A DNA stretch of 64,000 nt from Clostridiales bacterium UBA4039 (GTDB taxonomy: Bacteria > Bacillota > Clostridia > Lachnospirales > Vallitaleaceae), in NCBI GenBank assembly GCA_002382805.1, contig DGAD01000054.1:104995-168994 (forward strand), in the 5' to 3' direction. Shown here one piece after another: positions 1 through 8,998 of this stretch. Position 1 is the first letter of the stretch. Each line of letters begins with the position of its first letter. Both the position numbers and the translations under genes were made by a program. The notes beneath the pieces are model-generated. The model made no database searches. It had not been told where the DNA came from and saw nothing but the letters and a program-made list of their open reading frames with translations.

Positions 1-2
1 CC

Positions 3-1046
3 TATCATATTCTTGGACTTTTTTATGGACATACTCACGCAGATTATATCTATGAGGGCTGTAGTTTTCCTATAGTATCTATTGCATGTAATAAATGTGA
101 AGCCTTCAATGATAAAAAACCAGAAGGGGTGCGTGTTCCAAAGCGCATGATGAACCATGTATCTCAAGACTTATGGGAGACGATGATTGTAGATGTTGAT
201 CAAAAAAAGTTGCATCTAGTTCGTTTTGGAGCTGGAGAAAGCCGAATGATTGATTGTGTCAAGAAAAAGGTCTACAAGCAGACGTTAGGAGAAGAAAAAC
301 TACAAAAAAGTCAAGACCATCAAACAAAAATATGGGCGCATCGAGGGCTTATGTCCTATGCACCGGAAAATACAATGCCGGCTTTTGAATTGGCCTATGA
401 ACACGGCGCTGATGGGATAGAACTAGACGTTCAATTGACAAAAGATGGTGAGATTGTTATTATTCATGATGAGACGATTGACCGCGTAAGTAATGGAAGT
501 GGATACGTTAAGGACTATACGCTTAATGCGTTGAAAAAGTTTAATTTCAATCAACGATTTCCAGAATATGGAAAGGTGTCGATTTTGACCCTTGAGCAGG
601 TATATGCATTTATAAAAAACACACACATGTATATAAATGTAGAATTAAAGAACAATCACATCCCATATCAAGGCTTAGAAGAAAAAGTTATCCAACTAAC
701 TCAGGCAATGGGAATGCAAGAGCGTGTACTTTATTCGTCCTTCAATCATCAATCGATGAATAAAATAAAAGCACTGGATAAAAAAGCGAAGGTAGCCTAT
801 TTATATACAAAAGATATTATTCCGGCATGTGACTTTAATGAAGAGCAAAGTGAAATAATCCTACATGTATTGCCGATGCATTTAAAGCATCACGGATTCT
901 TAGAAGCTTGCCATAAGCGTAAGATTAAAGTGCAGGTGTGGAATATTAATACCGAAGATGATCTTCGCTGGATAAAAACATTAGGTGTTGAAGGGGTCAT
1001 TACAAATAGTGTGATACGGGCAACGACTATTTTTAATCAAAGTTAA
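3..1046 (+). CDS. Metallophosphoesterase-glycerophosphodiester phosphodiesterase fusion (5' end outside window)
   Basis: The frame is open from the first bases, so this is the C-terminal part of a longer protein. Bases 24-45 encode GHTHADYI, the GHxH metal-binding motif that closes a calcineurin-like metallophosphoesterase domain, and RFGAGESR follows (about 221-244). From about base 330 a glycerophosphodiester phosphodiesterase (GDPD) domain begins: WAHRGL with the catalytic His-Arg, APENT, then GIELDVQLTKDG and IIHDE, the expected metal and acid-base residues. GDPDs hydrolyse glycerophosphodiesters to glycerol-3-phosphate and an alcohol. An ATG at 129 would drop the phosphoesterase motif, so it is probably not the start. 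The next gene lies 16 bp on, which suggests one transcript. A role in trimming or recycling phosphodiester-linked glycan parts is inference. Confidence 0.85.
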   Translation, partial: YHILGLFYGHTHADYIYEGCSFPIVSIACNKCEAFNDKKPEGVRVPKRMMNHVSQDLWETMIVDVDQKKLHLVRFGAGESRMIDCVKKKVYKQTLGEEKLQKSQDHQTKIWAHRGLMSYAPENTMPAFELAYEHGADGIELDVQLTKDGEIVIIHDETIDRVSNGSGYVKDYTLNALKKFNFNQRFPEYGKVSILTLEQVYAFIKNTHMYINVELKNNHIPYQGLEEKVIQLTQAMGMQERVLYSSFNHQSMNKIKALDKKAKVAYLYTKDIIPACDFNEEQSEIILHVLPMHLKHHGFLEACHKRKIKVQVWNINTEDDLRWIKTLGVEGVITNSVIRATTIFNQS

Positions 1047-1062
1047 AAGAAAGGAATAGAGG

Positions 1063-2415
1063 ATGAAAAAAGTAATTACATATGGTTCGTTTGATCTATT
1101 CCACGAAGGGCATTATAATCTTTTAAAACGAGCTAAAGAGTTGGGCGATTATTTGATTGTGGGGATTACAACAGAATACTATGATATGCAGCGCGGTAAA
1201 ATGAATGTTATCGATTCCTTGCTTGATCGGATTGAAAATGTCAAGAATTCAGGATTTGCGGATGAAATCATTATTGAAGATCATGACGGACAAAAACTTG
1301 AAGACATCATTAAATATAAAATAGATATCTTTACCGTTGGTTCTGACTGGATTGGAACATTTGATTTTTTGAGAGAATATTGTGAAGTTATTTATTTGGA
1401 GCGAACGAAATATGTATCAAGTACTATGTTAAGAGACTCACGTTTTCCAATTATCAAATTGGGGATGATTGGAACGGGAAGAATTGCAAAGCGTTTTCCC
1501 GATGAGTTAAAATATGTTAGTGGTATTAATTTGAACGCTGTGTATAATCCAAATTTGAACAGTGCCAAAGCCTATAAGAAAATGTTTGAACTCGATTTGG
1601 CAACGGATCAGTTAGAGGAGTTTTATGAAAATGTTGATGCGGTTAATATAGCATCTCCCCATGAAACACACTATACATATATTCTTGATGCATTAAACCA
1701 TGGTAAGCATGTCCTATGTGAAAAACCATTGTGTTTATCTTCACAGCAGGCCATTAACGCCTATGCCTTGGCTAAAGAGAAGAATTTGGTCTTGATGGAA
1801 GGCATAAAAACGGCTTATGCGCCTGGATTTGTACAGCTTATTGGCGTTGCCAGAAGTGGTATTATTGGAAATATTCGTGATGTTGAAGCCTGCTTTACCA
1901 AATTAGTGCCGACAGATTGTCGTGAACTGACAGATCAAAAATATGGTGGATCATTTACAGAATTAGCATCATATACCTTGTTGCCGATTATTAAACTGAT
2001 GGGCTGCAATTATGAGAATGTACATTTTGAGAGTTTGAAGTCGGAAAATGGACTGGATATATACACAAAAGCTTATTTTTATTATAAAAATGCGTTGGCT
2101 ACATCTAAAACCGGATTAGGCATTAAGTCCGAAGGACAGTTGCTAATATCGGGGACCAAAGGATATATTTTAGTCAAATCGCCATGGTGGTTAACAAAAG
2201 GGTTTGAAATATGTTTTGAAGATACATCCCAAAATGAATACATCAAGACAAAATTTTTAGGTGATGGCTTACGCTACGAAATTAGCGATTTAGTGAAGCG
2301 GATTAATGGACGCTCTAAGCACATAAAAGATCGTTTGACACAAGAAGAATCCATTGCAATGGCAACATTGATGGAAAATTTTTTAGAACATCGTAGCTTG
2401 GAGGATATAGAATGA
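1063..2415 (+). CDS. TagD-like cytidylyltransferase fused to Gfo/Idh/MocA oxidoreductase
   Basis: Two enzymes are joined in 450 residues. Residues 1-127 are a glycerol-3-phosphate cytidylyltransferase-type nucleotidyltransferase: YGSFDLFHEGH carries the HxGH site at 14-17, and YVSSTMLRD at 117-125 matches the family's C-terminal signature. Residues 130-450 are an NAD(P)-dependent oxidoreductase of the Gfo/Idh/MocA family, with GMIGTGRIAKR at 134-144 and the EKP catalytic-lysine motif at 220-222. A likely joint task is reducing or oxidising a small phosphorylated polyol or keto compound and activating it as a CDP derivative. The substrate cannot be read from sequence. The stop overlaps the licD-like start (ATGA, 2412-2415), so the two are probably translationally coupled. 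Confidence 0.85.
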   Translation: MKKVITYGSFDLFHEGHYNLLKRAKELGDYLIVGITTEYYDMQRGKMNVIDSLLDRIENVKNSGFADEIIIEDHDGQKLEDIIKYKIDIFTVGSDWIGTFDFLREYCEVIYLERTKYVSSTMLRDSRFPIIKLGMIGTGRIAKRFPDELKYVSGINLNAVYNPNLNSAKAYKKMFELDLATDQLEEFYENVDAVNIASPHETHYTYILDALNHGKHVLCEKPLCLSSQQAINAYALAKEKNLVLMEGIKTAYAPGFVQLIGVARSGIIGNIRDVEACFTKLVPTDCRELTDQKYGGSFTELASYTLLPIIKLMGCNYENVHFESLKSENGLDIYTKAYFYYKNALATSKTGLGIKSEGQLLISGTKGYILVKSPWWLTKGFEICFEDTSQNEYIKTKFLGDGLRYEISDLVKRINGRSKHIKDRLTQEESIAMATLMENFLEHRSLEDIE

Positions 2416-3218
2416 TTGCATTGACACAAGAACAATTAAAGAAACTTCAGCAGATAGAATTAGAGATGCTTCTTGAAGTGGATCGTATATGTAAAAAACA
2501 TTCAATAAAATATACAATGATTGCCGGAACGATGTTAGGAGCCGTTCGCCATGGAGGTTTTATACCTTGGGATGACGACGCTGACATCGGTATGTTGCGT
2601 GAAGAATATGAACGCTTTAGAGAAATATGCAAAACAGAATTAAACACAAACCACTATTATTTTCAAGATTATAGAAATACTAAAGGCTATCGATGGGGTT
2701 ATGGTAAAATTCGAAGAAAAGATACGGTGTTTATGCGAGACGGACAAGAGCACATGCCTTATGAGCAAGGGGTGTTTATTGATATATTTCCCATGGATAA
2801 TATACCGGACAAATATTGGATTCGATGGATTCATGATAAGTTATGTTTTTCTATACGCAAGATACTTTGGTCAGAGGTTGGAAAGAAAACGGATAAAAAA
2901 TGGTTGAATCGGATGGTTTTCAAGGGATTAAATCGGATTCCTGAACAATCTATTAAGAAGGCTTTATATGCGTTTGAGAAAAAGAGTAATGCTAAAAAGA
3001 CAAAATATGTTCGGATGCTTATGTTTCCTTCTCCGAATAAAGTCTATGGATATAAGCGGGAATGGTATCAACAGTTAGCAGCATATAATTTTGAAGGACA
3101 CAAATTATATGGCATAAAAGAGGCGGATGCCTATCTCACATTTACATATGGAGACTATATGCAACAACCACCCGTTAAGGACCGAAAAGTACATCCGGTA
3201 TCAGAAATACAATTGTAG
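2412..3218 (+). CDS. LicD-family phosphotransferase
   Basis: This 268-residue protein has the LicD hallmark at residues 39-58, GTMLGAVRHGGFIPWDDDAD, a nucleotidyltransferase-fold active site with an acidic cluster. LicD proteins transfer phosphocholine or a related group from a CDP carrier to a sugar hydroxyl of a surface glycan. The gene overlaps the upstream CDP-activating fusion by 4 bp, and the next gene encodes a second CDP-type activating enzyme, so the donor is probably made by one of these neighbours. Whether the donor is CDP-choline, CDP-ethanolamine or something else cannot be told; no choline kinase or transporter is present here. No signal peptide or membrane segment is evident. 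Confidence 0.88.
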   Translation: MIALTQEQLKKLQQIELEMLLEVDRICKKHSIKYTMIAGTMLGAVRHGGFIPWDDDADIGMLREEYERFREICKTELNTNHYYFQDYRNTKGYRWGYGKIRRKDTVFMRDGQEHMPYEQGVFIDIFPMDNIPDKYWIRWIHDKLCFSIRKILWSEVGKKTDKKWLNRMVFKGLNRIPEQSIKKALYAFEKKSNAKKTKYVRMLMFPSPNKVYGYKREWYQQLAAYNFEGHKLYGIKEADAYLTFTYGDYMQQPPVKDRKVHPVSEIQL

Positions 3219-3229
3219 GAGGAACGAGA

Positions 3230-5062
3230 ATGCAAGTAATGATGTTAGCCGCTGGATTTGGCCGGCGCATGGGAAAACACACCCAAGATCAAACCAAGTG
3301 TATGATGGAAGTCGGTGATAAAAAAATTGTTGATCGTATTATTGATTCGCTACGACTAGCAGGGATATATAAGTTTATCATTGTGCTTGGATACCAAGGA
3401 AAATCTCTAAAAGAATATTTGCAAACAACTTATACAGATATGGAATTTATTTTTATTGAAAATATAGATTATGCGCATACGAATAATATATATTCTCTTC
3501 ATCTAGCTAGTGAAGAGTTGAAAAAGGATGATACGATTTTATTAGAGTCTGATTTAGTATTTGATAAGAATGTTATTAAAGATATGGTCGAACAACCGGA
3601 GTCGGATTTAGTTGCTGTTGCAAAATATGAGCATTGGATGGATGGAACAGTGACACGCATTGATGCAGAATGTAATATTGTAGAATTTATTGAAAAGAAA
3701 GATTTTCAGTTCGATGTTGCAGACGGTTATTATAAAACAGTCAATATATATAAATTCTCGAAAGAATTCGTAAGTCAGCAATATCTTCCCTTTTTATCGA
3801 CCTACATTCTAGCCTATGGAAAAAATCAATACTATGAATCTGTATTAAGAATTATAGCACATGTTAAACGTACAAAACTCAAAGCATTTTTACTTGATGA
3901 TGTGCGGTGGTATGAAATTGACGATCCACAAGACTTAGCTGTTGCTAATGCGCTATTTGGAAAAGAAGGACAGGAATTTGAGGCTTATGATCATCGATAT
4001 GGTGGGTTTTGGAGATTCCCAAAACTAATTGATTTTTGCTATTTGGTTAATCCGTATTTTCCAACCAATAAAATGAATGATCAAATAAAATATTTTTTTG
4101 ATACGCTTATTCGAACATATCCTTCAGGACTAAATATTCAAAATGCACTTGCAGCCAAAATTTTTGGCGTGGATGAAGACACCATTATTGTAGGTAATGG
4201 AGCTGCTGAGTTAATTAATTATCTGGGACAAGAGGCGAAAGGAACCGTCGCATTATGTACACCTGTTTTCCATGAATATATACGATGCTTTAAACATTGT
4301 AAAGTTCATGCGCTGCTTACCCACGAAAATAATTTTAAAATGGACAAGCAAAAAATCATGGAAGCCATTCCAAAGACAGATTATTTGGTGATTGTAAATC
4401 CAGATAATCCGACAGGAAGTTTTTTACATCAGCAGGATCTACTTGAAATCGTTGAAGTGTGTCAAAAACAGGGCGTAGTATGTATTGTGGATGAATCGTT
4501 TGTCGATTTTGCAGAAGAAGAGATAAAGTATACGCTTATTGATGATGAGATTATTCAACGTTACTCGAACTTAATTGTTATCAAAAGTATCTCAAAATCT
4601 TATGGTGTACCTGGATTAAGACTGGGAGTTCTTTTAACATCAAACCAAGCGGTATTAAATAGTATCAAAGAGGAACTATCCATTTGGAATATTAACTCAT
4701 TTGCAGAATACTTTATGCAAATTATGGATTTATATCAAACAGAATATATACATTCATGTACCCAAATCAGTCGCTTAAGAAAAATGTTTGCTACTCAGCT
4801 TGAAACGATTGATTACATTGAGACGTTCCCATCACAGGCCAATTATATCATGTGTAGATTAAGTGAAGGTGTTATTGCAAAAGAGCTTGCCAATTACCTG
4901 GTTAAAGAAAAATCGATTCTTATTAAAGACTTATCAGGGAAAGAAGGGATAACTGGGAATCAGTATATTCGCCTTGCAGTAAGAGAAGAAGTGGATAACC
5001 AGAAACTTATTGATGCATTAAGAAGCTATAAAAATGTAAATGAGGGAAAAAATGATAAATAG
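3230..5062 (+). CDS. LicC/PntC-like nucleotidyltransferase fused to CobD-like PLP enzyme
   Basis: The 610 residues hold two domains. Residues 1-245 are a nucleotidyltransferase: LAAGFGRRMG at 6-15 and K23 (QTKCM) form the NTP-binding loop, and NNIYSL at 85-90 resembles LicC and PntC cytidylyltransferases. Residues about 260-605 are a fold-type I PLP enzyme: NPDNPTG at 390-396, DESFVDF at 421-427, the PLP lysine K456 in SISKSYG, and PGLRLG at 461-466. The DE(A/S)F.DF plus PGLRLG pattern is closer to CobD (threonine-phosphate decarboxylase) than to typical HisC. One chain could therefore decarboxylate or transaminate a phospho-amino acid and cytidylate the product. PntC-type fusions that activate 2-aminoethylphosphonate are the other model, but no phosphonate genes are visible. 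Confidence 0.82.
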   Translation: MQVMMLAAGFGRRMGKHTQDQTKCMMEVGDKKIVDRIIDSLRLAGIYKFIIVLGYQGKSLKEYLQTTYTDMEFIFIENIDYAHTNNIYSLHLASEELKKDDTILLESDLVFDKNVIKDMVEQPESDLVAVAKYEHWMDGTVTRIDAECNIVEFIEKKDFQFDVADGYYKTVNIYKFSKEFVSQQYLPFLSTYILAYGKNQYYESVLRIIAHVKRTKLKAFLLDDVRWYEIDDPQDLAVANALFGKEGQEFEAYDHRYGGFWRFPKLIDFCYLVNPYFPTNKMNDQIKYFFDTLIRTYPSGLNIQNALAAKIFGVDEDTIIVGNGAAELINYLGQEAKGTVALCTPVFHEYIRCFKHCKVHALLTHENNFKMDKQKIMEAIPKTDYLVIVNPDNPTGSFLHQQDLLEIVEVCQKQGVVCIVDESFVDFAEEEIKYTLIDDEIIQRYSNLIVIKSISKSYGVPGLRLGVLLTSNQAVLNSIKEELSIWNINSFAEYFMQIMDLYQTEYIHSCTQISRLRKMFATQLETIDYIETFPSQANYIMCRLSEGVIAKELANYLVKEKSILIKDLSGKEGITGNQYIRLAVREEVDNQKLIDALRSYKNVNEGKNDK

Positions 5063-5843
5063 AATTGTAGATAATGAATTTGATCAACTTTTACAACACC
5101 TTGGCCAAAATTATTCCAATTGCTTTTATATTTACATTGATGCCATTACATATGGAAATACAGATCCGAATGTTTCTTTTTATAGGATAGGCGATGGATT
5201 TAAATGTGTGATAATGAAATATTATGATAGTATTCAAATTGCAGGTGAAGTGCATTCAGAGGATGAGACGAACTTACTATCCTTTTTAAAGAATGAAGAT
5301 GTCAAGATGATTACGGGAACGAAGAATACCCTTACGATGCTTCACAATAAAATGATGAATAATGGCACACATGAATATGTAGAAGGTATGAATTATCAAT
5401 ATGAAAGTTATCGTATTGCAAAATCACCGGTGAAGATAGAACGGGCCACAAAAGCAGATGCAAGAGCAATAGCGGAGTTGATTCTTTCAGACCAAACCTT
5501 TAAGAACAATTATGAAATCAAAACATTAGAACAACAGTTATCGGAGCGGATTGCGTCAGCTAAAGGACGAAGTTATGTAATCAAAGATGCACAGAAAGTC
5601 ATCGCGCATATTGCTACATATGCAGAAAGTGAACATGTAGCCGTAACCAGTGGAATGATTGTCGATAAAGCATATGTCAATAAAGGATATAGCTTTTACC
5701 TAGAGAGCTATATTGTCAATGACTTATTGGGCGAAGGGAAAAAGGTATTTACACAAGTTTTTGATAAAAAACGTGCAAAACTTTTAGAAAGTTTAGGTGC
5801 AACGTACTGTGGAGATTATGCAAAACTAACAAGGGTGAATTAA
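5052..5843 (+). CDS. GNAT-family N-acetyltransferase-like protein
   Basis: The start chosen is ATG at 5052, with GAGGG five bases upstream. An in-frame ATG at 5040 lies on the wrong side of that site. The resulting 263-residue protein overlaps the upstream gene by 11 bp. The N-terminal half is not recognised. The C-terminal half (about residues 125-260) resembles a GCN5-related acyltransferase: a strand reading IERATKADA, a central SGMIVDKAYVNKGYSFYLE where the acyl-CoA loop would lie, and the usual C-terminal LLESLGATYCGDYAKL. The classical Q/RxxGxG/A loop is degenerate (VNKGYS). It sits directly before fkbH-like and ACP genes, so its acyl donor may be ACP-bound rather than acetyl-CoA; this is inference. 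Confidence 0.7.
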   Translation: MINRIVDNEFDQLLQHLGQNYSNCFYIYIDAITYGNTDPNVSFYRIGDGFKCVIMKYYDSIQIAGEVHSEDETNLLSFLKNEDVKMITGTKNTLTMLHNKMMNNGTHEYVEGMNYQYESYRIAKSPVKIERATKADARAIAELILSDQTFKNNYEIKTLEQQLSERIASAKGRSYVIKDAQKVIAHIATYAESEHVAVTSGMIVDKAYVNKGYSFYLESYIVNDLLGEGKKVFTQVFDKKRAKLLESLGATYCGDYAKLTRVN

Positions 5844-5844
5844 T

Positions 5845-7623
5845 ATGAAAAGTTTGAACTATCCGTTTGACAGCCAATATTTAATCAAGCATAAGACAAA
5901 AATCCGACAAGAACTTATATGTGAAAATAAAACATATACCTTCATTAAGGTTGCGGTTTTAGCTGGGAGTACCGTCAACCACATTGTGGATTTCATTGAA
6001 TTATTTTTACTTGATTGTGGATTAAAGCCTGAATTTTACATATCAGGTTTTAATCAGTACTATGAAGAAGTTATGTTTGAGAGTCAACGACTAGAACAAT
6101 TTAAGCCGGATATTGTCTTTATACATACTTCTTCACGAAATATCCTTTCAAAACCTACCATAAAGGATACAAAAGAACATATAGAAGAAAAACTAGATAT
6201 GGAGTTTGAGCGATACACAGCAATGTGGACGAAACTAAAAGAAATGTTTAATTGTATAATTATTCAGAATAACTTTGAACGTCCAATGTATCAAATAATG
6301 GGTAATAGTGATATATCCAACATCCATGGCGAGTCAAATTTTATTTATAGAATAAATGGATTGATGTATAAATATAGTCAAGATAATGGGCATTTCTATA
6401 TACATGATGTTGACGGACTTTCTGCAAGATATGGATTGGAACGTTGGCAAGAACCTAAATATTGGTATTATTATAAATATGCATTAAATATTAATGCAAT
6501 TCCGGAATTTTGTTATAGTTTAGTTTCAATCATAAAATCTCTTTACGGAAAAAATAAGCGAGGCATCATTCTTGATGCAGATAATACGCTGTGGAAAGGG
6601 ATTGTGGGAGAAGATGGTGCGAATAACCTTAAGATGAGTACAGATACAGGAATTGGCTATAGTTTTTATGAATGGCAGCATTATTTGAAAAAATTATCCC
6701 AATATGGAATCGTCTTATCCGTGGCATCAAAAAACAATGAATGCGATTTTTTTGAGGGATTGGCAAATACATCAAATACATTAGAAGCCAAAGACTTTGA
6801 GTGCGTCTACGCCAATTGGAATCGAAAAGATGAAAATATTGAAAAAATCGCTCAAGAGCTTCAATTAGGCAAGGAACACTTTTTATTTGTAGATGATAAT
6901 CCTACAGAGAGAGCACTTGTCATGCACACAGATGTAACTGTGATTGATGGGAATAAGCCGGAAGAGTTTATTAAGTATATCAATAATGGGCATTACTTTG
7001 AAGTGACCCAGCTGACCAAAGAAGATGTAGTTCGCAAACAGTCCTATAAGGCGAATGCCGATCGTCAAAAGCAGCAGCGACAACATATTCATTATCACGA
7101 TTTCCTTCGGGATTTAGAACTGACACTCAATATCCAAACTTTTGATGGAACCAATATAGATAGAATTGTCCAATTACTTAATAAAAGTAATCAATTTAAT
7201 TTTTTAACCCAACGCTACACACAACAAGAATTCATACTTCATGTTCAAGAGAATAATCGAAGATGCTATTTTGGCGAGCTAAAAGATCGGTTCGGAGATT
7301 ATGGTCTTATAGTCATCATCATGGTATCTGTTGATAACCGTGTACTTTATGTTGAAGATTTTGTGATGAGTTGCCGTGCCATTAAGAAAAACGTGGAATT
7401 TGCTATAATGGATTATATCTATCAAGTTGCTAAAGAAAAAGAGTGCAAAAAAATTGTTGGAACTTATATACCCACGGCAAGAAATGCTTTGGTAAAAGAT
7501 ATATATAAGAGCATGGGCTTTACATCAAAGGATTTAAATAATGGACCAATAACATGGGAAATTGAAGTGTCCAAATATAAGAACATGAATCAAACAGTTC
7601 AGACAATAGTGAAAGGGCAATAA
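5845..7623 (+). CDS. FkbH-like HAD-superfamily protein
   Basis: This 592-residue protein has the FkbH layout. The N-terminal 220 residues are SGNH-hydrolase-like and poorly conserved. A HAD-IIIC domain follows with DADNTLWKGIVGEDG starting at residue 244 and later ASKNNE and FVDDNPTER. The C-terminal part has LKDRFGDYGLI and FVMSCRAIKKNVE, the GNAT-like end typical of FkbH. Characterised relatives load a glyceryl unit from 1,3-bisphosphoglycerate onto an acyl carrier protein. An ACP gene starts on the last base of this gene's stop codon, strong context for that reaction. The product may be passed to a sugar amine or hydroxyl by the GNAT-like neighbour. Bacterial surface glycans do carry such HAD-IIIC/ACP modules, but the acyl group is inferred. 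Confidence 0.85.
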   Translation: MKSLNYPFDSQYLIKHKTKIRQELICENKTYTFIKVAVLAGSTVNHIVDFIELFLLDCGLKPEFYISGFNQYYEEVMFESQRLEQFKPDIVFIHTSSRNILSKPTIKDTKEHIEEKLDMEFERYTAMWTKLKEMFNCIIIQNNFERPMYQIMGNSDISNIHGESNFIYRINGLMYKYSQDNGHFYIHDVDGLSARYGLERWQEPKYWYYYKYALNINAIPEFCYSLVSIIKSLYGKNKRGIILDADNTLWKGIVGEDGANNLKMSTDTGIGYSFYEWQHYLKKLSQYGIVLSVASKNNECDFFEGLANTSNTLEAKDFECVYANWNRKDENIEKIAQELQLGKEHFLFVDDNPTERALVMHTDVTVIDGNKPEEFIKYINNGHYFEVTQLTKEDVVRKQSYKANADRQKQQRQHIHYHDFLRDLELTLNIQTFDGTNIDRIVQLLNKSNQFNFLTQRYTQQEFILHVQENNRRCYFGELKDRFGDYGLIVIIMVSVDNRVLYVEDFVMSCRAIKKNVEFAIMDYIYQVAKEKECKKIVGTYIPTARNALVKDIYKSMGFTSKDLNNGPITWEIEVSKYKNMNQTVQTIVKGQ

Positions 7624-7850
7624 TGATGAATATAGTAGAAAAATTAAATGACATTATAAACTCAATCCTTGAGACCAAGGTAGTCATCAATAATCAAACA
7701 AAGTTTAGTGATCTACCTGAATGGGACAGCGTTGTTCAGATGACCTTTTTAGTGACCGTAGAAAATGAGTTCAACATAAGCATCGATATTGGTGAAGCAT
7801 TAGAAGCAGAGACAATAGGAGAGTTTTCGAGATGCATCATGAAAGAATAG
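7623..7850 (+). CDS. Acyl carrier protein
   Basis: This is a 75-residue acidic protein with the ACP helix pattern and the phosphopantetheine site in EWDSVVQM (Asp35-Ser36). The ATG at 7623 overlaps the fkbH-like stop (TAATG) and a second ATG follows at 7626; both give nearly the same protein. It is too divergent to be the fatty-acid ACP and has the DSV rather than DSL signature seen in many FkbH-associated carrier proteins. The expected role is to carry the C3 (or other) acyl group made by the preceding enzyme. A phosphopantetheinyl transferase is not in the window. Confidence 0.85.
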   Translation: MMNIVEKLNDIINSILETKVVINNQTKFSDLPEWDSVVQMTFLVTVENEFNISIDIGEALEAETIGEFSRCIMKE

Positions 7851-7885
7851 TAATTAACCAAAAAGTGTCTTAATAGGAGAATATT

Positions 7886-8998
7886 ATGCTTAAAATTCTT
7901 GAAGTACCTGCATTTGGAATCGAAGGTGGAATATATCAATATATTTTTAGCCATTTAAATTACATGAATAAAGCAGATATGGAAATTGACTTTTTAACAA
8001 GAAATAAAAAGTTAATTGACCATAATCAAATAAAAGAAAACAACTACGGTGTTAGATTATTTTCAACAACTGAGAGAGAAAACAAAGCATTATTTGATCA
8101 AGAAATCCTAGAGATACTTGACAAGGACTATGATGTTATACACCTACATAGTTCATATCTACTAGGATATAGAATTGAGCAACTGGCAATGAAAAAAAAA
8201 GTAAAAAAAGTAATTTTACATTCCCATAGCAGTGGTATGGAGCTTTTTGGTAAACAAGCAGATGAAGACTTGAAATTATTGCATGAAGAAAATAAAAAAA
8301 AGTTTTCAATGCAAGATGCTACAGATTTTTGGGCATGTTCAAAGAAAGCGAGTCAATGGATGTTTGGCGAGCAAATTGAACCTAGCAGAATAAAGATTAT
8401 GAAAAATGCCATTGATACAGATAAATATAAATACTGTAAAGAAAATAGAGAATATATTAGAAGCAAATATAATATAGACAACAAATTTGTTATTGGACAT
8501 ATAGGTCGATTTTCATATCAAAAAAATCAAGAGTTTCTAATTGAAATATTCGAGGAAATATTTCAATTACGAAAAGATATTGTACTTTTTATGATTGGAT
8601 CAGGAACAACATATAATATAATTGTGGATATGATTGAAGAGAGAAATTTGAGTTCGCAGATTATCTTAGTTGATTGGACAGAGAATATACAACATTATTT
8701 ATCTGCAATGGATTTGTTTGTCTTGCCTTCACGCTTTGAAGGGCTTCCGTTAACACTTGTTGAAGCTCAAGCCAATGGACTAGAGACTATAGTAAGTGAT
8801 TTGGTCACAAAAGAGGTTGATCTTATGAACAATATGAAGTTTCTTCCGCTTAAAGAGCACATGTGGGTTAAAGAAATACTAAATCATCAAGGAAATAATA
8901 GAAGAATAGATGCAGATAAAATTATTGCAGAAGCTGGATATGATATTCGTCAACAAGCAAAAATATTAGAAAAAGAATATAGGAGTGTACATGAATAA
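7886..8998 (+). CDS. Glycosyltransferase family 4 (GT-B)
   Basis: The 370-residue protein begins LKILEVPAFGIEGGIYQYIF, the N-terminal glycine loop of GT4 transferases. It has a typical GT-B C-terminal domain: IGHIGRFSYQKNQEF near residue 205 and the E-x7-E donor-binding motif in FEGLPLTLVEAQANG near 285. GT4 enzymes transfer a sugar from a nucleotide donor with retention. This gene and the next appear more A-rich than their neighbours, which could mean a separate origin. The 3' end overlaps the start of the following glycosyltransferase. The sugar and acceptor are unknown. Confidence 0.88.
   Translation: MLKILEVPAFGIEGGIYQYIFSHLNYMNKADMEIDFLTRNKKLIDHNQIKENNYGVRLFSTTERENKALFDQEILEILDKDYDVIHLHSSYLLGYRIEQLAMKKKVKKVILHSHSSGMELFGKQADEDLKLLHEENKKKFSMQDATDFWACSKKASQWMFGEQIEPSRIKIMKNAIDTDKYKYCKENREYIRSKYNIDNKFVIGHIGRFSYQKNQEFLIEIFEEIFQLRKDIVLFMIGSGTTYNIIVDMIEERNLSSQIILVDWTENIQHYLSAMDLFVLPSRFEGLPLTLVEAQANGLETIVSDLVTKEVDLMNNMKFLPLKEHMWVKEILNHQGNNRRIDADKIIAEAGYDIRQQAKILEKEYRSVHE

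Noticed and set aside
129-1046. Treating ATG 129 as the start of a complete 305-residue GDPD gene
   Set aside because: The same frame is open to the window edge and encodes GHTHAD of a metallophosphoesterase, so the gene starts outside the window.
3230-5062. Histidinol-phosphate aminotransferase (hisC)
   Set aside because: Fused to a nucleotidyltransferase, outside any histidine operon, and motifs are nearer to CobD.
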